Below, in pieces: positions 34,355 through 43,810 of a stretch of DNA of 64,000 bases (the stretch's first letter is position 1; every line of letters starts with the position of its first letter). The DNA lies in the NCBI GenBank assembly GCA_963714055.1, contig OY970227.1:1550001-1614000 (forward strand), given 5' to 3'. This DNA comes from JACDBE01 sp963714055 (GTDB taxonomy: Bacteria; Actinomycetota; Acidimicrobiia; Spongiisociales; UBA5794). The notes under the pieces are model-generated. The model searched no databases and was not told the origin of the DNA. It saw only the letters and a list, made by a program, of their open reading frames with translations. The position numbers were made by a program, and so were the translations under genes.

Positions 34355-35377
34355 ATGACGCACCTTGCGATCGACTACCACCGAGACGGCGTTTTCAAGC
34401 CTCGCTCCTATGAGCCCGTCGCGCCCGGGCCGGACGAGGTCGGCATCGCCGTGGCCTTCACCGGGATCTGCGGCACCGACCTCAAGATCGCCCACGGCGC
34501 CATGGACCACCGGGTCACCGCTCCCTGGCCGATCGGTCACGAGATGTCGGGCACCATCGAATCTGTCGGCAGGGATGTCACCGGCTGGCACCCGGGAGAC
34601 AAGGTCACCGTCATGCCGCTGGAGTGGTGCGGCCATTGCTCGGCATGCCTGCGAGGCCACAATCACGTGTGCCAGAACCTGGTCTTCGTCGGGATCGACG
34701 CTCCGGGGTCTCTGCAGCAGCGGTGGAACGTCCCTGCCCGGTTGCTGGTCCGGGTCCCCGATCATCTCTCGCTTATGGATGCCGCCCTGGCCGAACCCAC
34801 CGCCGTGGCGGTCCACGACGTTCGACGCGGGGGCGTGGTCGGCGGCGACCAGGTGGTCGTCATCGGCGGTGGGCCGATTGGGATCCTGATCGGCCTCGTG
34901 GCCGCCCACGAGGAGGCTGACGTGCTGCTCTCCGAGGTCTCTCCGTTCCGGCGGGAGATCGCCTCCGGTCTGGGCCTGCGAACCGTCGACCCTGTTCACG
35001 ACGATCTGCAGGCGACCGTGTCGGACTGGTGGGAGGGGAAGGGAGCCGACGTGGCCTTCGAAGTCTCCGGGTCGGCGCCGGGCGTGCAGGCGCTCACCGA
35101 TGTGCTGGGCGTTCGCGGGCGGGGCGTCGTGGTCGCCATCCACACCCAGCCGACCCCGGTCGACCTGATGGCGGCATTCTGGAAGGAGCTCGACATCCGA
35201 GGTGCCCGGGTCTACCGGAGACAGGACTTCGAGTCGGGAGTGGCGCTGTTGGCGGACGGGGTCATTCCCACCCAGTCGCTGATCACCCGGGTCGTCGGAC
35301 TGGCGGATCTCGGCGGTGCGCTCGAGGAGCTCGCCTCGGGTGGAGAGACCCTCAAAGTGTTGATCGACTCACGATGA
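34355..35377 (+). CDS. Zinc-dependent alcohol/polyol dehydrogenase
   Basis: 340 residues from ATG 34355. The catalytic zinc ligands are in GICGTDLKIAHG and IGHEMSG. A structural zinc site is CGHCSACLRGHNHVC near 91-105, and the cofactor motif is VVVIGGGPIGILIG near 165-178. The medium-chain dehydrogenases next to sugar-acid genes oxidise polyols or sugar acids with NAD. Substrate cannot be read from sequence; sugar or aldonate is the likely class. The start is 77 bases from the divergent aldolase, and the IclR ATG overlaps its stop. Confidence 0.85.
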   Translation: MTHLAIDYHRDGVFKPRSYEPVAPGPDEVGIAVAFTGICGTDLKIAHGAMDHRVTAPWPIGHEMSGTIESVGRDVTGWHPGDKVTVMPLEWCGHCSACLRGHNHVCQNLVFVGIDAPGSLQQRWNVPARLLVRVPDHLSLMDAALAEPTAVAVHDVRRGGVVGGDQVVVIGGGPIGILIGLVAAHEEADVLLSEVSPFRREIASGLGLRTVDPVHDDLQATVSDWWEGKGADVAFEVSGSAPGVQALTDVLGVRGRGVVVAIHTQPTPVDLMAAFWKELDIRGARVYRRQDFESGVALLADGVIPTQSLITRVVGLADLGGALEELASGGETLKVLIDSR

Positions 35378-36126
35378 CGGCGCGTGGCCCCGGCACCCCG
35401 GCTCCGGCGGTCCTCCGGGCGGCCGCCGTCCTCCTCGCCATTTCCCGCCACCAGGAGGCGCCGCTCCGGGCCTCGGACCTGGCCCGCGAGACGGGAGCGC
35501 CTACCTCGTCGGTGACGAACATCCTCGCCGCCCTCGTGGAGACCGGCTTCGTGCGACGCATCGGGCACGGATACTCGATCGGCCCGGCCGTGGTGGAACT
35601 CGCCTCTTCGTTCCTCGGAAGCGATGATCCAGTGCAGCGCTTTCGAGAGTTTCTCCCCTCGATGGAGTTCCTCTCCGCAGAGACGGCGCAGGTGGCGACG
35701 CTGGTCGACGGTGACGTCCTCTTCCTCGCCCGTCACGACGGCACCCAGCCCATCGCGCTCACCTCGGCGATCGGCAGACGCCTTCCCGCTTCGTCCACCG
35801 CGATCGGAAAGGCGATGCTCGCCCAGCTCACGGTCGGCGAGATCGGGTCGAGGCTCACCGAGCCCCTGCCTCAGCTGACCCGACGCTCCCATCGCACGGT
35901 GCAGTCCCTGCTCGACGACCTCGACGACATTCGGGAGCGGGGCTACGCCATCGACGACGAGGAGGCGGCGCCAAACGTCGCCTGCATCGCCGTCGCCGTC
36001 GATGCGCTGGCCGGTGAGCCCAGGTATGCGATCAGCACCACGCTGTTCAAGGAGCGCCTGACCGCCGAGCTCCGGGAGCGACTCGCCGCCGACCTGACGT
36101 CCGTCGCCGCATACCTCGCCAAGTAG
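35374..36126 (+). CDS. IclR-family transcriptional regulator
   Basis: 250 residues, ATG overlapping the dehydrogenase stop. The N-terminal winged helix (APLRASDLARETGAPTSSVT then NILAALVETGFVRRIGHGYS) is followed by the IclR effector domain (ATLVDGDVLFLARHDGTQPI, RRLPASSTAIGKAMLAQL). IclR proteins respond to small organic acids and usually bind short palindromes; the palindrome at 34336-34347 is a candidate. It directly precedes the KduD-like gene and probably controls the right half of the catabolic cluster. Confidence 0.9.
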   Translation: MTARGPGTPAPAVLRAAAVLLAISRHQEAPLRASDLARETGAPTSSVTNILAALVETGFVRRIGHGYSIGPAVVELASSFLGSDDPVQRFREFLPSMEFLSAETAQVATLVDGDVLFLARHDGTQPIALTSAIGRRLPASSTAIGKAMLAQLTVGEIGSRLTEPLPQLTRRSHRTVQSLLDDLDDIRERGYAIDDEEAAPNVACIAVAVDALAGEPRYAISTTLFKERLTAELRERLAADLTSVAAYLAK

Positions 36127-36903
36127 GTGAGAGCACCCGTGGTCCACATCATCGACCTCAGCGGCAGGACGGCCCTGGTGACGGGGGCGAGGAGGGGGCT
36201 GGGCAAGGCGATAGCCGTCAGGCTCGCCGAGGCCGGTGCCGACGTGATCGGGGTATCAGCCTCACAGGAGGAGGGCGGCTCCGACGTGCAACAGGCAGTG
36301 GAGAGAAGTGGGCGGAGGTTCACCGGGCTTCGGTGTGACCTCTCCAACCGTGCATCGGTCTACGAGCTGCTGTCAGTGCTGGCTGAGGAGCGGCAGCATG
36401 TGGACATCCTGGTCAACAACGCAGGCACCATCATCCGGCAGCCGGCATCCGAGCACAGCGACCGGGATTGGGACCACGTGATCGAGGTGAACCTGAGCGC
36501 TCCGTTCATCCTCGCCCGCGAGCTCGGTCGGCGAATGATCGAGCGGGGGTCGGGGAAGATCATCTTCACCGCATCGCTCCTGAGCTTCCAAGGCGGGATC
36601 ACGGTTCCCGGCTACACCGCCTCCAAGAGCGCCATCGCCGGTCTGACCCGGGCCCTCGCCAACGAGTGGGCCGGTCACGGCGTCAACGTCAACGCCATCG
36701 CCCCGGGCTACATGGACACCGACAACACCGAGGCCCTGCGCGGCGACCCGGCGCGGTCCCGAGCGATCCTGGAGAGGATCCCGGCGGGTCGATGGGGCAG
36801 CCCCGACGACGTAGCCGGTGCTGCGGTCTTCCTGGCATCGAGCGCCGCCGACTACATCCACGGGACGGTGCTCACCGTCGACGGCGGATGGATGGGACGA
36901 TGA
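36127..36903 (+). CDS. kduD: KduD-like 2-deoxy-D-gluconate 3-dehydrogenase (classical SDR)
   Basis: 258 residues from GTG 36127, immediately after the IclR TAG. It has the cofactor motif ALVTGARRGLGKAI, NNAG in DILVNNAGTIIRQPASEH, catalytic Ser and YxxxK in SLLSFQGGITVPGYTASK, and the C-terminal NAIAPGYMDTDNTEALRGDP and VLTVDGGWM, all close to KduD. KduD reduces or oxidises 2-keto-3-deoxy and 5-keto-4-deoxy uronate intermediates; it may instead act on 2-keto-3-deoxy-fuconate here. It is the last gene of the cluster. Confidence 0.85.
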   Translation: MRAPVVHIIDLSGRTALVTGARRGLGKAIAVRLAEAGADVIGVSASQEEGGSDVQQAVERSGRRFTGLRCDLSNRASVYELLSVLAEERQHVDILVNNAGTIIRQPASEHSDRDWDHVIEVNLSAPFILARELGRRMIERGSGKIIFTASLLSFQGGITVPGYTASKSAIAGLTRALANEWAGHGVNVNAIAPGYMDTDNTEALRGDPARSRAILERIPAGRWGSPDDVAGAAVFLASSAADYIHGTVLTVDGGWMGR

Positions 36904-37436
36904 CGGATCGACCGATGACGAGATCACGAATTCAACAGAACTGATTGAAGTCGTTGCGACTGCCCCGGTCGGGACCGGCCCGAGCGCAGCCTCACTGCCG
37001 TACGCACGCACTTCCCGCTTCCTCGGGAGGCCCAGACCATGACCGGGCGCGCCGCCGCAGCCCGCACCGGTCCGGCCGAGGTCGTCGTGTACCTCCCGGT
37101 CGCCACCGCGGTCAGGGCGGCTCCCGGGAAGGAACACGACGTCGTCGGACACGCCCCCGTGGTGGCCGAGGAGGTGAGGCCAGGCGGTTCGCCGACGTCC
37201 ACCCCGGCCCAAAGCCATCCGTACCTGACCGACACCTGGAACGACCAACCCCCCTCTTCTCGCGGCTGCACGTTCGTTCCCGACATGCGCCTCCCACGCC
37301 ATCGCGGCACACACGGGGCACAAACGGACAGTCGGCCAAGGAGAAGCAGTGAATGAACGGGATCTGACGGACCCGCGCTCCGGTCGAGCCCCAACGATCC
37401 CGGCCGAACACCGTTGGACTCGTCGACTCGAGCCCG
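36904..37436. other. 533-base intergenic region without a supported gene
   Basis: Open frames exist on both strands (for example 37039-37356 plus, 36924-37394 minus), but they have no ribosome site, no recognisable domain, and overlap in mutually exclusive frames. A short hairpin CCAACG/CGTTGG at 37391-37417 could terminate the LacI gene, which ends at 37437. I see no further repeats. Confidence 0.55.
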
Positions 37437-38477
37437 TCAGCGAGGTGGGGGAACGCCGATCGTGCTCTGGCGGATCATCAGTTCGGCGCTCAGGGTGATG
37501 GCGACGGGCGGTGACGCGTTGCCGTCGAACTCCGCCTGGAGCCTGCGGACGGCTTGCCTGCCCATCTCGGCGAGGGGCTGCGCTACCGAGGTGAGCGGTG
37601 GAGTGAGCCATGCGGCCTCGTCGATGTCATCGAATCCGGTGATCGCCACGTCTTCGGGGATGCGGAGCCCTCGAGCCCGGAGGGTGTGCATCGCCCCGAG
37701 CGCCATCCTGTCGTTGGCGGCCACCACGGCGTCGAGATCCGGGACGCGGTCGAGAAGGGCTCTCATGGCGATGGCTCCGCTACGAGGAGACCAGTCGCCC
37801 TCCTCGCACATGGCCTCCTCCGTCTCCAAGCCGTGAACCGCCAGCCTGCCCTCCCATCCCAGGCGGCGGTCGCGCGCTTCATGCCAGTTGGACGGACCGG
37901 AGATGTGGGCGATGCGGGTCCTGCCGATCGACACCAGATGGTCGATGACGTCCTCCACGGCGGCGACGTTGTCGATGAACACGCTGGAGTGCCGCTCGGA
38001 CACACCCGCCTTGACGAACACCACCGGCTCTCGATGCTCGGGAAGCACCGCCTTGATGCGGTCGACCGCATGGCCGATGGCAGGAACCGACATGATGATG
38101 CCGTCGACGTGGCGCTCGACCAGGGCGGAGATCGCAGGACGGGGATCGTCGAGGCTGTCCCCTTCGGGCAGCTCGGCGATCAGCACGGTGAGCCCGAGAT
38201 TGACCGACTCGTCGACGATGCCTTGCAGGGTGAGCACGGTGCCGGTGTATCCCATCCCGGCGAGGAGAACGCCGATGGCGTTGCTGCGCCTTGCCACCAG
38301 TGTCCGAGCCACGGCACTGGGCCGGTAGCCGAGCACGGCGATGGCCCTCTCGACCCGCTCTCTCGTCTCGGCGGCGACATCGGGGCGGTCGTTCATGACC
38401 CGGGACACCGTCTGCGTCGACACTCCGCAGTACGCCGCCACGTCCTTGATGGTGACTCTGTGGTGCGGCTCCACCAT
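37437..38477 (-). CDS. LacI-family transcriptional regulator of the arabinose locus
   Basis: 346 residues, ATG 38477. The LacI helix-turn-helix is VTIKDVAAYCGVSTQTVSRV then MNDRPDVAAETRERVERAIA and the hinge VLGYRPSAVARTLVARRS. The C-terminal sugar-binding domain follows (GLTVLIAELPEGDSLDDPRP, PEDVAITGFDDIDEAAWLTP). It is divergent from araB. The 25-bp sites at 38549 and 42553 contain CGTTAACG, and this regulator is the obvious candidate to bind them, releasing when its sugar is present. Confidence 0.92.
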   Translation of the reverse strand: MVEPHHRVTIKDVAAYCGVSTQTVSRVMNDRPDVAAETRERVERAIAVLGYRPSAVARTLVARRSNAIGVLLAGMGYTGTVLTLQGIVDESVNLGLTVLIAELPEGDSLDDPRPAISALVERHVDGIIMSVPAIGHAVDRIKAVLPEHREPVVFVKAGVSERHSSVFIDNVAAVEDVIDHLVSIGRTRIAHISGPSNWHEARDRRLGWEGRLAVHGLETEEAMCEEGDWSPRSGAIAMRALLDRVPDLDAVVAANDRMALGAMHTLRARGLRIPEDVAITGFDDIDEAAWLTPPLTSVAQPLAEMGRQAVRRLQAEFDGNASPPVAITLSAELMIRQSTIGVPPPR

Positions 38478-38548
38478 CCCCGCTTCTCCGTCGGCTGAAC
38501 CGCTCCGAGAAGAACGGCATTGTCAGCCTACCCGATTTGTGCTGAGAT

Positions 38549-38573
38549 GTTATCGTTAACGGGAGCGTTAACA
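38549..38573. promoter_or_regulatory. LacI-type operator upstream of araB
   Basis: GTTATCGTTAACGGGAGCGTTAACA spans the site; inside it CGTTAACG is palindromic and is followed by a second CGTTAAC arm. It lies between the LacI gene start and araB. It matches the reverse complement of 42553-42577 at 23 of 25 positions. Confidence 0.75.
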
Positions 38574-38605
38574 GTACTCCGGTGCCTACGGGAAGGTTCA
38601 GGACG

Positions 38606-40276
38606 ATGGGAGCGACGGACCCGGCGACAATCGGCATCGACTACGGGACGGCGAGCGTCCGCGCCGTGGTCGTCGACACCGTCAGCGGCGACGAACTGGG
38701 CGAAGGAGAGTACGTCTACCGCTACGGCACCGACGGTGCGGTGACCGTGCCGGGGAATCGCCATCTCGCCCGCCAGTCGCCGCAGGACTACGTGGACGGC
38801 CTCCGTCTCTCGGTGCAGCGCTGTCTGGCGGCCGCCGAGGCGAACGGCTTCGATCGCCGCCGCGTGGTCGGTATCGGGGTGGACACGACCGGTTCCAGCC
38901 CGATACCGGTGGACGCCGAAGGGATACCCCTGGCGCTGCAGGAGCGCTTCGCCGACGACGTCGACGCCCTGACCTGGCTGTGGAAGGACCACACATCGCA
39001 CGTCGAGACGGGAGAGATCAACGAGAAGGTGCTCCGGGACGGTCTTCCCTACCTGGGGCCGTGCGGCGACACCTACTCGAGTGAGTGGTACTGGGCAAAG
39101 CTGGCTCACTTCTTGCGCAGCGCCGACCGCGACGTGCGCGAGGCGGCGCACGGATGGGTCGAGCTCGCCGACTTCGTCCCCGGATATCTGGCGGGACGGC
39201 TGGACCCGGCCACCATGGCCCGTGGAATCTGCCCCGCCGGCCACAAGGCGATGTACGACGAGGAGTGGGGTGGACTGCCGTCGGTCGCCTTCCTCGACGG
39301 CATCGAGCCCGGGATGGGCAGCTTCCGCTACTCGACCGTGGCGCAGGCCGCCGACACGTCCATCGGAGGTCTGACCAGCGAGCTCGCCGAGGAGCTGGGT
39401 TTGGAAGCCGGTATCACCATCGCCGCCGGTGCGTTCGACGCCCACACCGGAGCCGTTGGGGCCGGGGTGGCCAAGGGCACATTGGTGAAGATCATCGGCA
39501 CCAGCACCTGCGACACGACCGTGGTGCCAGGGGATCGGCCGCTCATCTCCGGTCTCTGCGGCAGCGTCCCCGACTCGATCATCCCTGGAATGGCCGGTCT
39601 CGAGGCCGGACAGTCGGCGGTGGGCGACATCTTCAACTGGTTCGCCGCCACCCTCGCACCGGGGCAGAACGGTACCGGGGCGAGGCTCGACGAGCTGAGC
39701 GCCGAGGCCTCGCAGGCCCGGCCCGGCGCCAGTGGCCTGCTCGGCCTCGACTGGCACAACGGGAACCGGTCGGTCCTCGTCGATCCCCTGCTCTCGGGAG
39801 CGATGGTCGGGATGACGCTGTCGACCACGCCCGCCGAGTTCTACAGGGCGCTCGTCGAATCCACCGCGTTCGGAGCCCAGCGCATCATCGAGCAATTCGA
39901 GGCCAACGGCGTGCCGATCCATCGGATCGTGCTGAGCGGGGGCATCGCCAAGAAGAGCGACCTGCTCGTCCGGATCTACGCCGATGTCACCGGGCGCAGC
40001 GTGGAGCTTGCGGGGACGTCGCAGACCTGCGCCGTCGGCGCCGCCATCCTCGCCAGCGTCGCCGCCGGTGTGCACCCGTCCACCGAGGAGGCCCAGGCGG
40101 CGATGGTCCCCGCACCCGAGCGCGTGGTCGACCCGGACCCGGCTGCGGTCGCCGTCTACGCCGAGCTCTACGAGCTGTACCGAGACCTGCACGACGCGTT
40201 CGGCCGGCCCGGTGCCAGGGACCTCTACGGCGTGATGAAGGCTCTCCACCGGATCCGGGACGAGGTGACCGGGTGA
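38606..40276 (+). CDS. araB: Ribulokinase-like FGGY carbohydrate kinase
   Basis: 556 residues from ATG 38606, with GGAAGG nine bases upstream; a GTG at 38582 would add 8 residues but has no ribosome site. It has the FGGY ATPase motifs IGIDYGTASVRAVVVDTVSG at the N terminus, WKDHTSHVETGEIN, and the C-terminal IVLSGGIAKKSDLLVRIYAD. Length and order (araB-araD-araA) identify it as L-ribulokinase, which phosphorylates L-ribulose in the cytoplasm. GTGA overlap with araD. Confidence 0.93.
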   Translation: MGATDPATIGIDYGTASVRAVVVDTVSGDELGEGEYVYRYGTDGAVTVPGNRHLARQSPQDYVDGLRLSVQRCLAAAEANGFDRRRVVGIGVDTTGSSPIPVDAEGIPLALQERFADDVDALTWLWKDHTSHVETGEINEKVLRDGLPYLGPCGDTYSSEWYWAKLAHFLRSADRDVREAAHGWVELADFVPGYLAGRLDPATMARGICPAGHKAMYDEEWGGLPSVAFLDGIEPGMGSFRYSTVAQAADTSIGGLTSELAEELGLEAGITIAAGAFDAHTGAVGAGVAKGTLVKIIGTSTCDTTVVPGDRPLISGLCGSVPDSIIPGMAGLEAGQSAVGDIFNWFAATLAPGQNGTGARLDELSAEASQARPGASGLLGLDWHNGNRSVLVDPLLSGAMVGMTLSTTPAEFYRALVESTAFGAQRIIEQFEANGVPIHRIVLSGGIAKKSDLLVRIYADVTGRSVELAGTSQTCAVGAAILASVAAGVHPSTEEAQAAMVPAPERVVDPDPAAVAVYAELYELYRDLHDAFGRPGARDLYGVMKALHRIRDEVTG

Positions 40277-40977
40277 CCGCCATCTCGCGCCTCCGCGAGT
40301 ACGTGTGCGCTCAGAACGCACGCCTTCCGGAGGAGCGGTTGGTCACGCTCACCTGGGGCAACGTGAGCGGGCGGGACGGTGACCTCATCGCCATCAAGCC
40401 GAGCGGCGTCCCTTACGCCGCCATGACTCCCGCCGACGTCGTGGTGCTCGACCTCTCCGGTGACGTCGTCGCCGGAGAGCTGCGGCCGTCGATCGACACA
40501 CCGACCCACCTCGAGCTGTACCGGGAGTTCCCCGGCGTGGGCGGCATGGTGCACGTCCACAGCCCTCATGCGACGGCGTTCGCCCAGGCGCGGAAGCCTC
40601 TGGAGTGTCTGGGCACCACACACGCCGACCACTTCGACGGGGCGGTGCCGGTCACCCGGCCGCTGCGCGCCGACGAGGTCGCCGACGAGTACGAAGCCAA
40701 TACCGGTCGGGTGATAGTGCAGCACTTCCGCACGCACCACATCGACCCCCGCCACGTCCCGGCGGTGCTCGCCGCGGGCCATGGACCATTCGTCTGGGGC
40801 GACGATGCCTCCACCGCCGTCGACAACGCGGTGGCGCTGGAGGCCTGCGCTCGCATGGCCCTGCTCACCGGTGCGCTGACCGGCGTGCCGCCCGACCCTC
40901 TCGAGGGCTGGATCCTGGCCAAACACCACGAGCGAAAGCACGGCACCGACGCCTACTACGGACAGGGGAAGCCATGA
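40273..40977 (+). CDS. araD: L-ribulose-5-phosphate 4-epimerase
   Basis: 234 residues, class II aldolase/epimerase family. GTG 40273 overlaps the araB stop. Visible motifs are VTLTWGNVSGRDGDLIAIKP and SGVPYAAMTPADVVVLDLSG, and the zinc ligands: HVHSPHATAFAQ (two His) and GTTHADHFDGAVPVT; the distal His lies in VLAAGHGPFVWG. It converts L-ribulose-5-phosphate to D-xylulose-5-phosphate, feeding the pentose phosphate pathway. Its end overlaps araA (ATGA). Confidence 0.93.
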   Translation: MTAISRLREYVCAQNARLPEERLVTLTWGNVSGRDGDLIAIKPSGVPYAAMTPADVVVLDLSGDVVAGELRPSIDTPTHLELYREFPGVGGMVHVHSPHATAFAQARKPLECLGTTHADHFDGAVPVTRPLRADEVADEYEANTGRVIVQHFRTHHIDPRHVPAVLAAGHGPFVWGDDASTAVDNAVALEACARMALLTGALTGVPPDPLEGWILAKHHERKHGTDAYYGQGKP

Positions 40978-42477
40978 TCGACCCAGGAGGCTCGGAACTC
41001 TGGTTCGTCACCGGCAGCCAGCTCCTCTACGGAGACGAGGTGCTGGCGATGGTCGCGGACAGCACCAGACAGATCGTGTCGGGCCTCAACGCCAGCCCCC
41101 ACATCCCCCTCAGGATCGTCGACAAGCCGGTGATGACCTCGGGTGAGGTGATCGCCAACGTGGTCCGAGAGGCCAATGCCGACCGGCGTTGCGCCGGGCT
41201 CATCTTGTGGATGCACACGTTCTCGCCGGCTCGCATGTGGATCCGCGGGCTGGAGGAGCTCCACAAGCCCTACCTCCACCTCCACACCCAGGCGTTCCGC
41301 GACATCCCGTGGGCGACCATCGACGCCGACTACATGAACGCCCATCAGGCCGCACACGGCGATCGCGAGTTCGGCTACATCGCCAGCCGCCTGCGCTCCC
41401 GCCGCAAGATCGTCGCCGGCCACTGGTCGGAGCCCCGCGTCGCCGAGAAGGTCGGCTCGTGGGCCCGTGCCGCGCTTCGCCGTTGCCGACGCCGCCGGCG
41501 CCCGCATCGCCCGCTTCGGCGACAACATGCGCAGCGTCGCGGTCACGGAGGGGGACAAGGTCGAGTTCCAGCGGGTCTTCGGATACGACGTCGAAGGCTA
41601 CGGCGTGGGTGACCTGACCACGCGGATCTCCGAGTTCGGCGACGCCGAGGTCGACAAGCTGTGCGACGAGTACGACGACACCTACGACATGGCGCCGGAG
41701 CTGCGCGGCGACGGTGACCGGCGGGGGTCGCTCCGTGACGCCGCCGCCATCGAGCTCGGCCTGCGGTCGTTCCTCGAGGATGGAGGCTTCGTCGCCTTCA
41801 CCGACACCTTCGAGAACCTCCACGGCTTGAAGCAGCTGCCCGGCATCGCCGCCCAGCGGCTCATGGCCGACGGCTACGGATTCGGTGCCGAAGGCGACTG
41901 GAAGACCGCGGCCATGGTGCGGGCGATGAAGGTCATGGCCCACGGCCTCGAGGGCGGCACCAGCTTCATGGAGGACTACACCTATCACCTCGATCCAGAC
42001 GGTTCGCTGACCCTCGGTGCGCACATGCTGGAGGTGTGCCCGTCGATCGCGGACGGAACACCGAGATGTGAGATCCATCCATTGGCGATCGGGGGCAAGG
42101 AGGACCCGGTGAGGCTGGTCTTCGACGCCCGCCCCGGACCCAGCGTCAACGTGTCGGTCGTCGACATGGTCAGCAGGTTCCGCATGGCCGTCGCTCAGGT
42201 CGAGGTCGTCACGCCACCGGCGAGCATGCCGGCCCTCCCGGTGGCGCGCTCGATGTGGAAGCCGGAACCCGACCTGGCGAGCGCTGCCGAGGCGTGGATC
42301 CTCGCCGGCGGCTCACACCACTCGTGTCACAGCCGGGCGGTGACCGTCGAGCACATCGAGGACTACGCCAGGATCCTCGGCGTCGAGCTGGTCGTCATCG
42401 ACGCGGCAACCGACGCCAGGCAGCTCGCCAAGGAGCTGCTCTGGAACGACGCCGCCTACCGGCTGATGCAGCCATGA
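40974..42477 (+). CDS. araA: L-arabinose isomerase, one frameshift
   Basis: About 500 residues, the standard AraA length. ATG 40974 overlaps the araD stop. The N-terminal part begins ELWFVTGSQLLYGDEVLAMV and contains LILWMHTFSPARMWIRGLEE. The frame breaks near 41478 and resumes as FAVADAAGARIARFGDNMRS. Active-site Glu and His residues appear in GFGAEGDWKTAAMVRAMK, GTSFMEDYTYHLDPDG, MLEVCPSI and GGSHHSCHS. The enzyme isomerises L-arabinose to L-ribulose. The single-base break in an otherwise complete gene is likely a sequencing error. Confidence 0.93.
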
Positions 42478-42552
42478 GACCGGGAGCCGACCGCCTGGGC
42501 CCGGCGGCGGCGGGAGGCGACCTCGAAATCGGTGGACAGGAAATGGACAAGT

Positions 42553-42577
42553 TGTTAGCGTTCCCGTTAACGATAAC
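42553..42577. promoter_or_regulatory. Second LacI-type operator, upstream of the importer
   Basis: TGTTAGCGTTCCCGTTAACGATAAC lies 88 bases before the binding-protein start. Its reverse complement matches the araB-upstream site at 23 of 25 bases, including the CGTTAACG core. This second copy implies that araBDA and the importer form one regulon with separate promoters. Confidence 0.78.
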
Positions 42578-42664
42578 GGTTGCGGGAGATGTCCGTCGGG
42601 ATGCCGAGTCATTCGGCACCCGACGGATCAGTGGAAGGGAACCCGATCAGTGAGGAGGAGAGCA

Positions 42665-43697
42665 ATGACACCGAGGAAGTGGACGGGGCGACTCGTGATT
42701 CTGCTGGCCGTGTTCGCTCTGGCGGTCGCCGCCTGTGGGGGTGACGACGACGACGCCGGCACGACTGCGGCCGGTGACGGCACGACAGCCGCGCCGGATG
42801 CCGGAGGCGGAGACGGTGGAGACCTGGTCGTGGTCGGTTTCGCCCAGACCGGCTCTGAGTCGGGGTGGCGGACCGCCAACACCGAGTCGATGAGGGCGGC
42901 GTTCTCGGAGGAGAACGGCTTCGAGCTCGTCTTCAACGCCGCGGACAACGACCCGGCGGCGCAGATCGCTGCCGTGCGTAGCTTCATCAACCAGGGTGTG
43001 GACGCCATCGTCATCGCCCCGATCGTCACCGACGGTTGGGACGAAGTCCTGCAAGAGGCGCAGGACGCCGGCATCCCTGTCGTCTTGGAGGATCGCACCT
43101 TGACGGCTTCGGAGGATCTGTACGCCTCCTGGGTGGGTCTCGACTTCCGTCGTGAGGGTGTCTACGCCGGCGAGTGGGCGGCCGAGGAGTTCGGCGACAC
43201 GCCGACGAACATGGTGGTGCTCGAAGGCACGACCGGGCTCGGCACCGGCCAACGACCGCGCCGAGGGCTTCAACGAGGCCATCGAGGGGACGGCCATCGA
43301 GACGATCGCCTCGCAGACCGGGGACTTCACCCGGGACGGCGGCCGGACCGTCATGGAGGGCTTCCTCCAGCAGTTCGGGGTCGAAGGCATCGACCTGCTC
43401 TACGCCCACAACGACGACATGGCGCTGGGGGCGATCGAAGCGATCGAGGCCGCCGGCGGTGTGCCCGGTGAGGACATCAAGATCGTCTCGATCGACGCCG
43501 TGAAGGATGGCATGCAGGCCCTCATCGACGGCAAGATCAACTACATCGTCGAGTGCAACCCACTGCTCGGTGAGCTCGCCGCCGATCTCGTGACCCGCGT
43601 CCTGGCCGGCGAGGAGGTGGAGAAGGCCTACTTCGTCGACGACCAGGTCTTCGACGCCGAAACGGCTGCAGAGGTGATCGACGACCGCCAGTATTGA
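42665..43697 (+). CDS. ytfQ: Furanose-binding lipoprotein of an ABC importer (YtfQ-like), one frameshift
   Basis: ATG 42665 with GAGGAG seven bases upstream. The lipoprotein signal (LVILLAVFALAVAACGGDDD) is followed by a Thr/Ala/Gly linker and the sugar-binding fold. The mature start VVVGFAQTGSESGWRTANTE and AAVRSFINQGVDAIVIAPIV are characteristic of YtfQ, the galactofuranose-binding protein. The frame shifts near 43248 to ANDRAEGFNEAIEGTAIETI, and the C terminus is ETAAEVIDDRQY. About 343 residues. In this arabinose locus the ligand is probably arabinofuranose or a related furanose. The strong hairpin 38 bases after the stop may limit read-through. Confidence 0.87.
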
Positions 43698-43734
43698 TCA
43701 GGACCCGCCCACCACGGGCGGATAGGTTGTGGCC

Positions 43735-43767
43735 GTCGGACCGGGGCCGCGAGCGCCCCGGTCCGAC
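43735..43767 (+). terminator. Strong hairpin between ytfQ and ytfR
   Basis: GTCGGACCGGGGC (43735-43747) and GCCCCGGTCCGAC (43755-43767) form a perfect 13-bp stem with a 7-base loop, 38 bases after the stop. No T-run. It likely reduces transcription or protects the ytfQ message, a layout shared with the other importer operon here. Confidence 0.75.
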
Positions 43768-43810
43768 ACGCCCGACCCGACCGATCATCGGTAGATCGAG
43801 AGAGGTGAAG

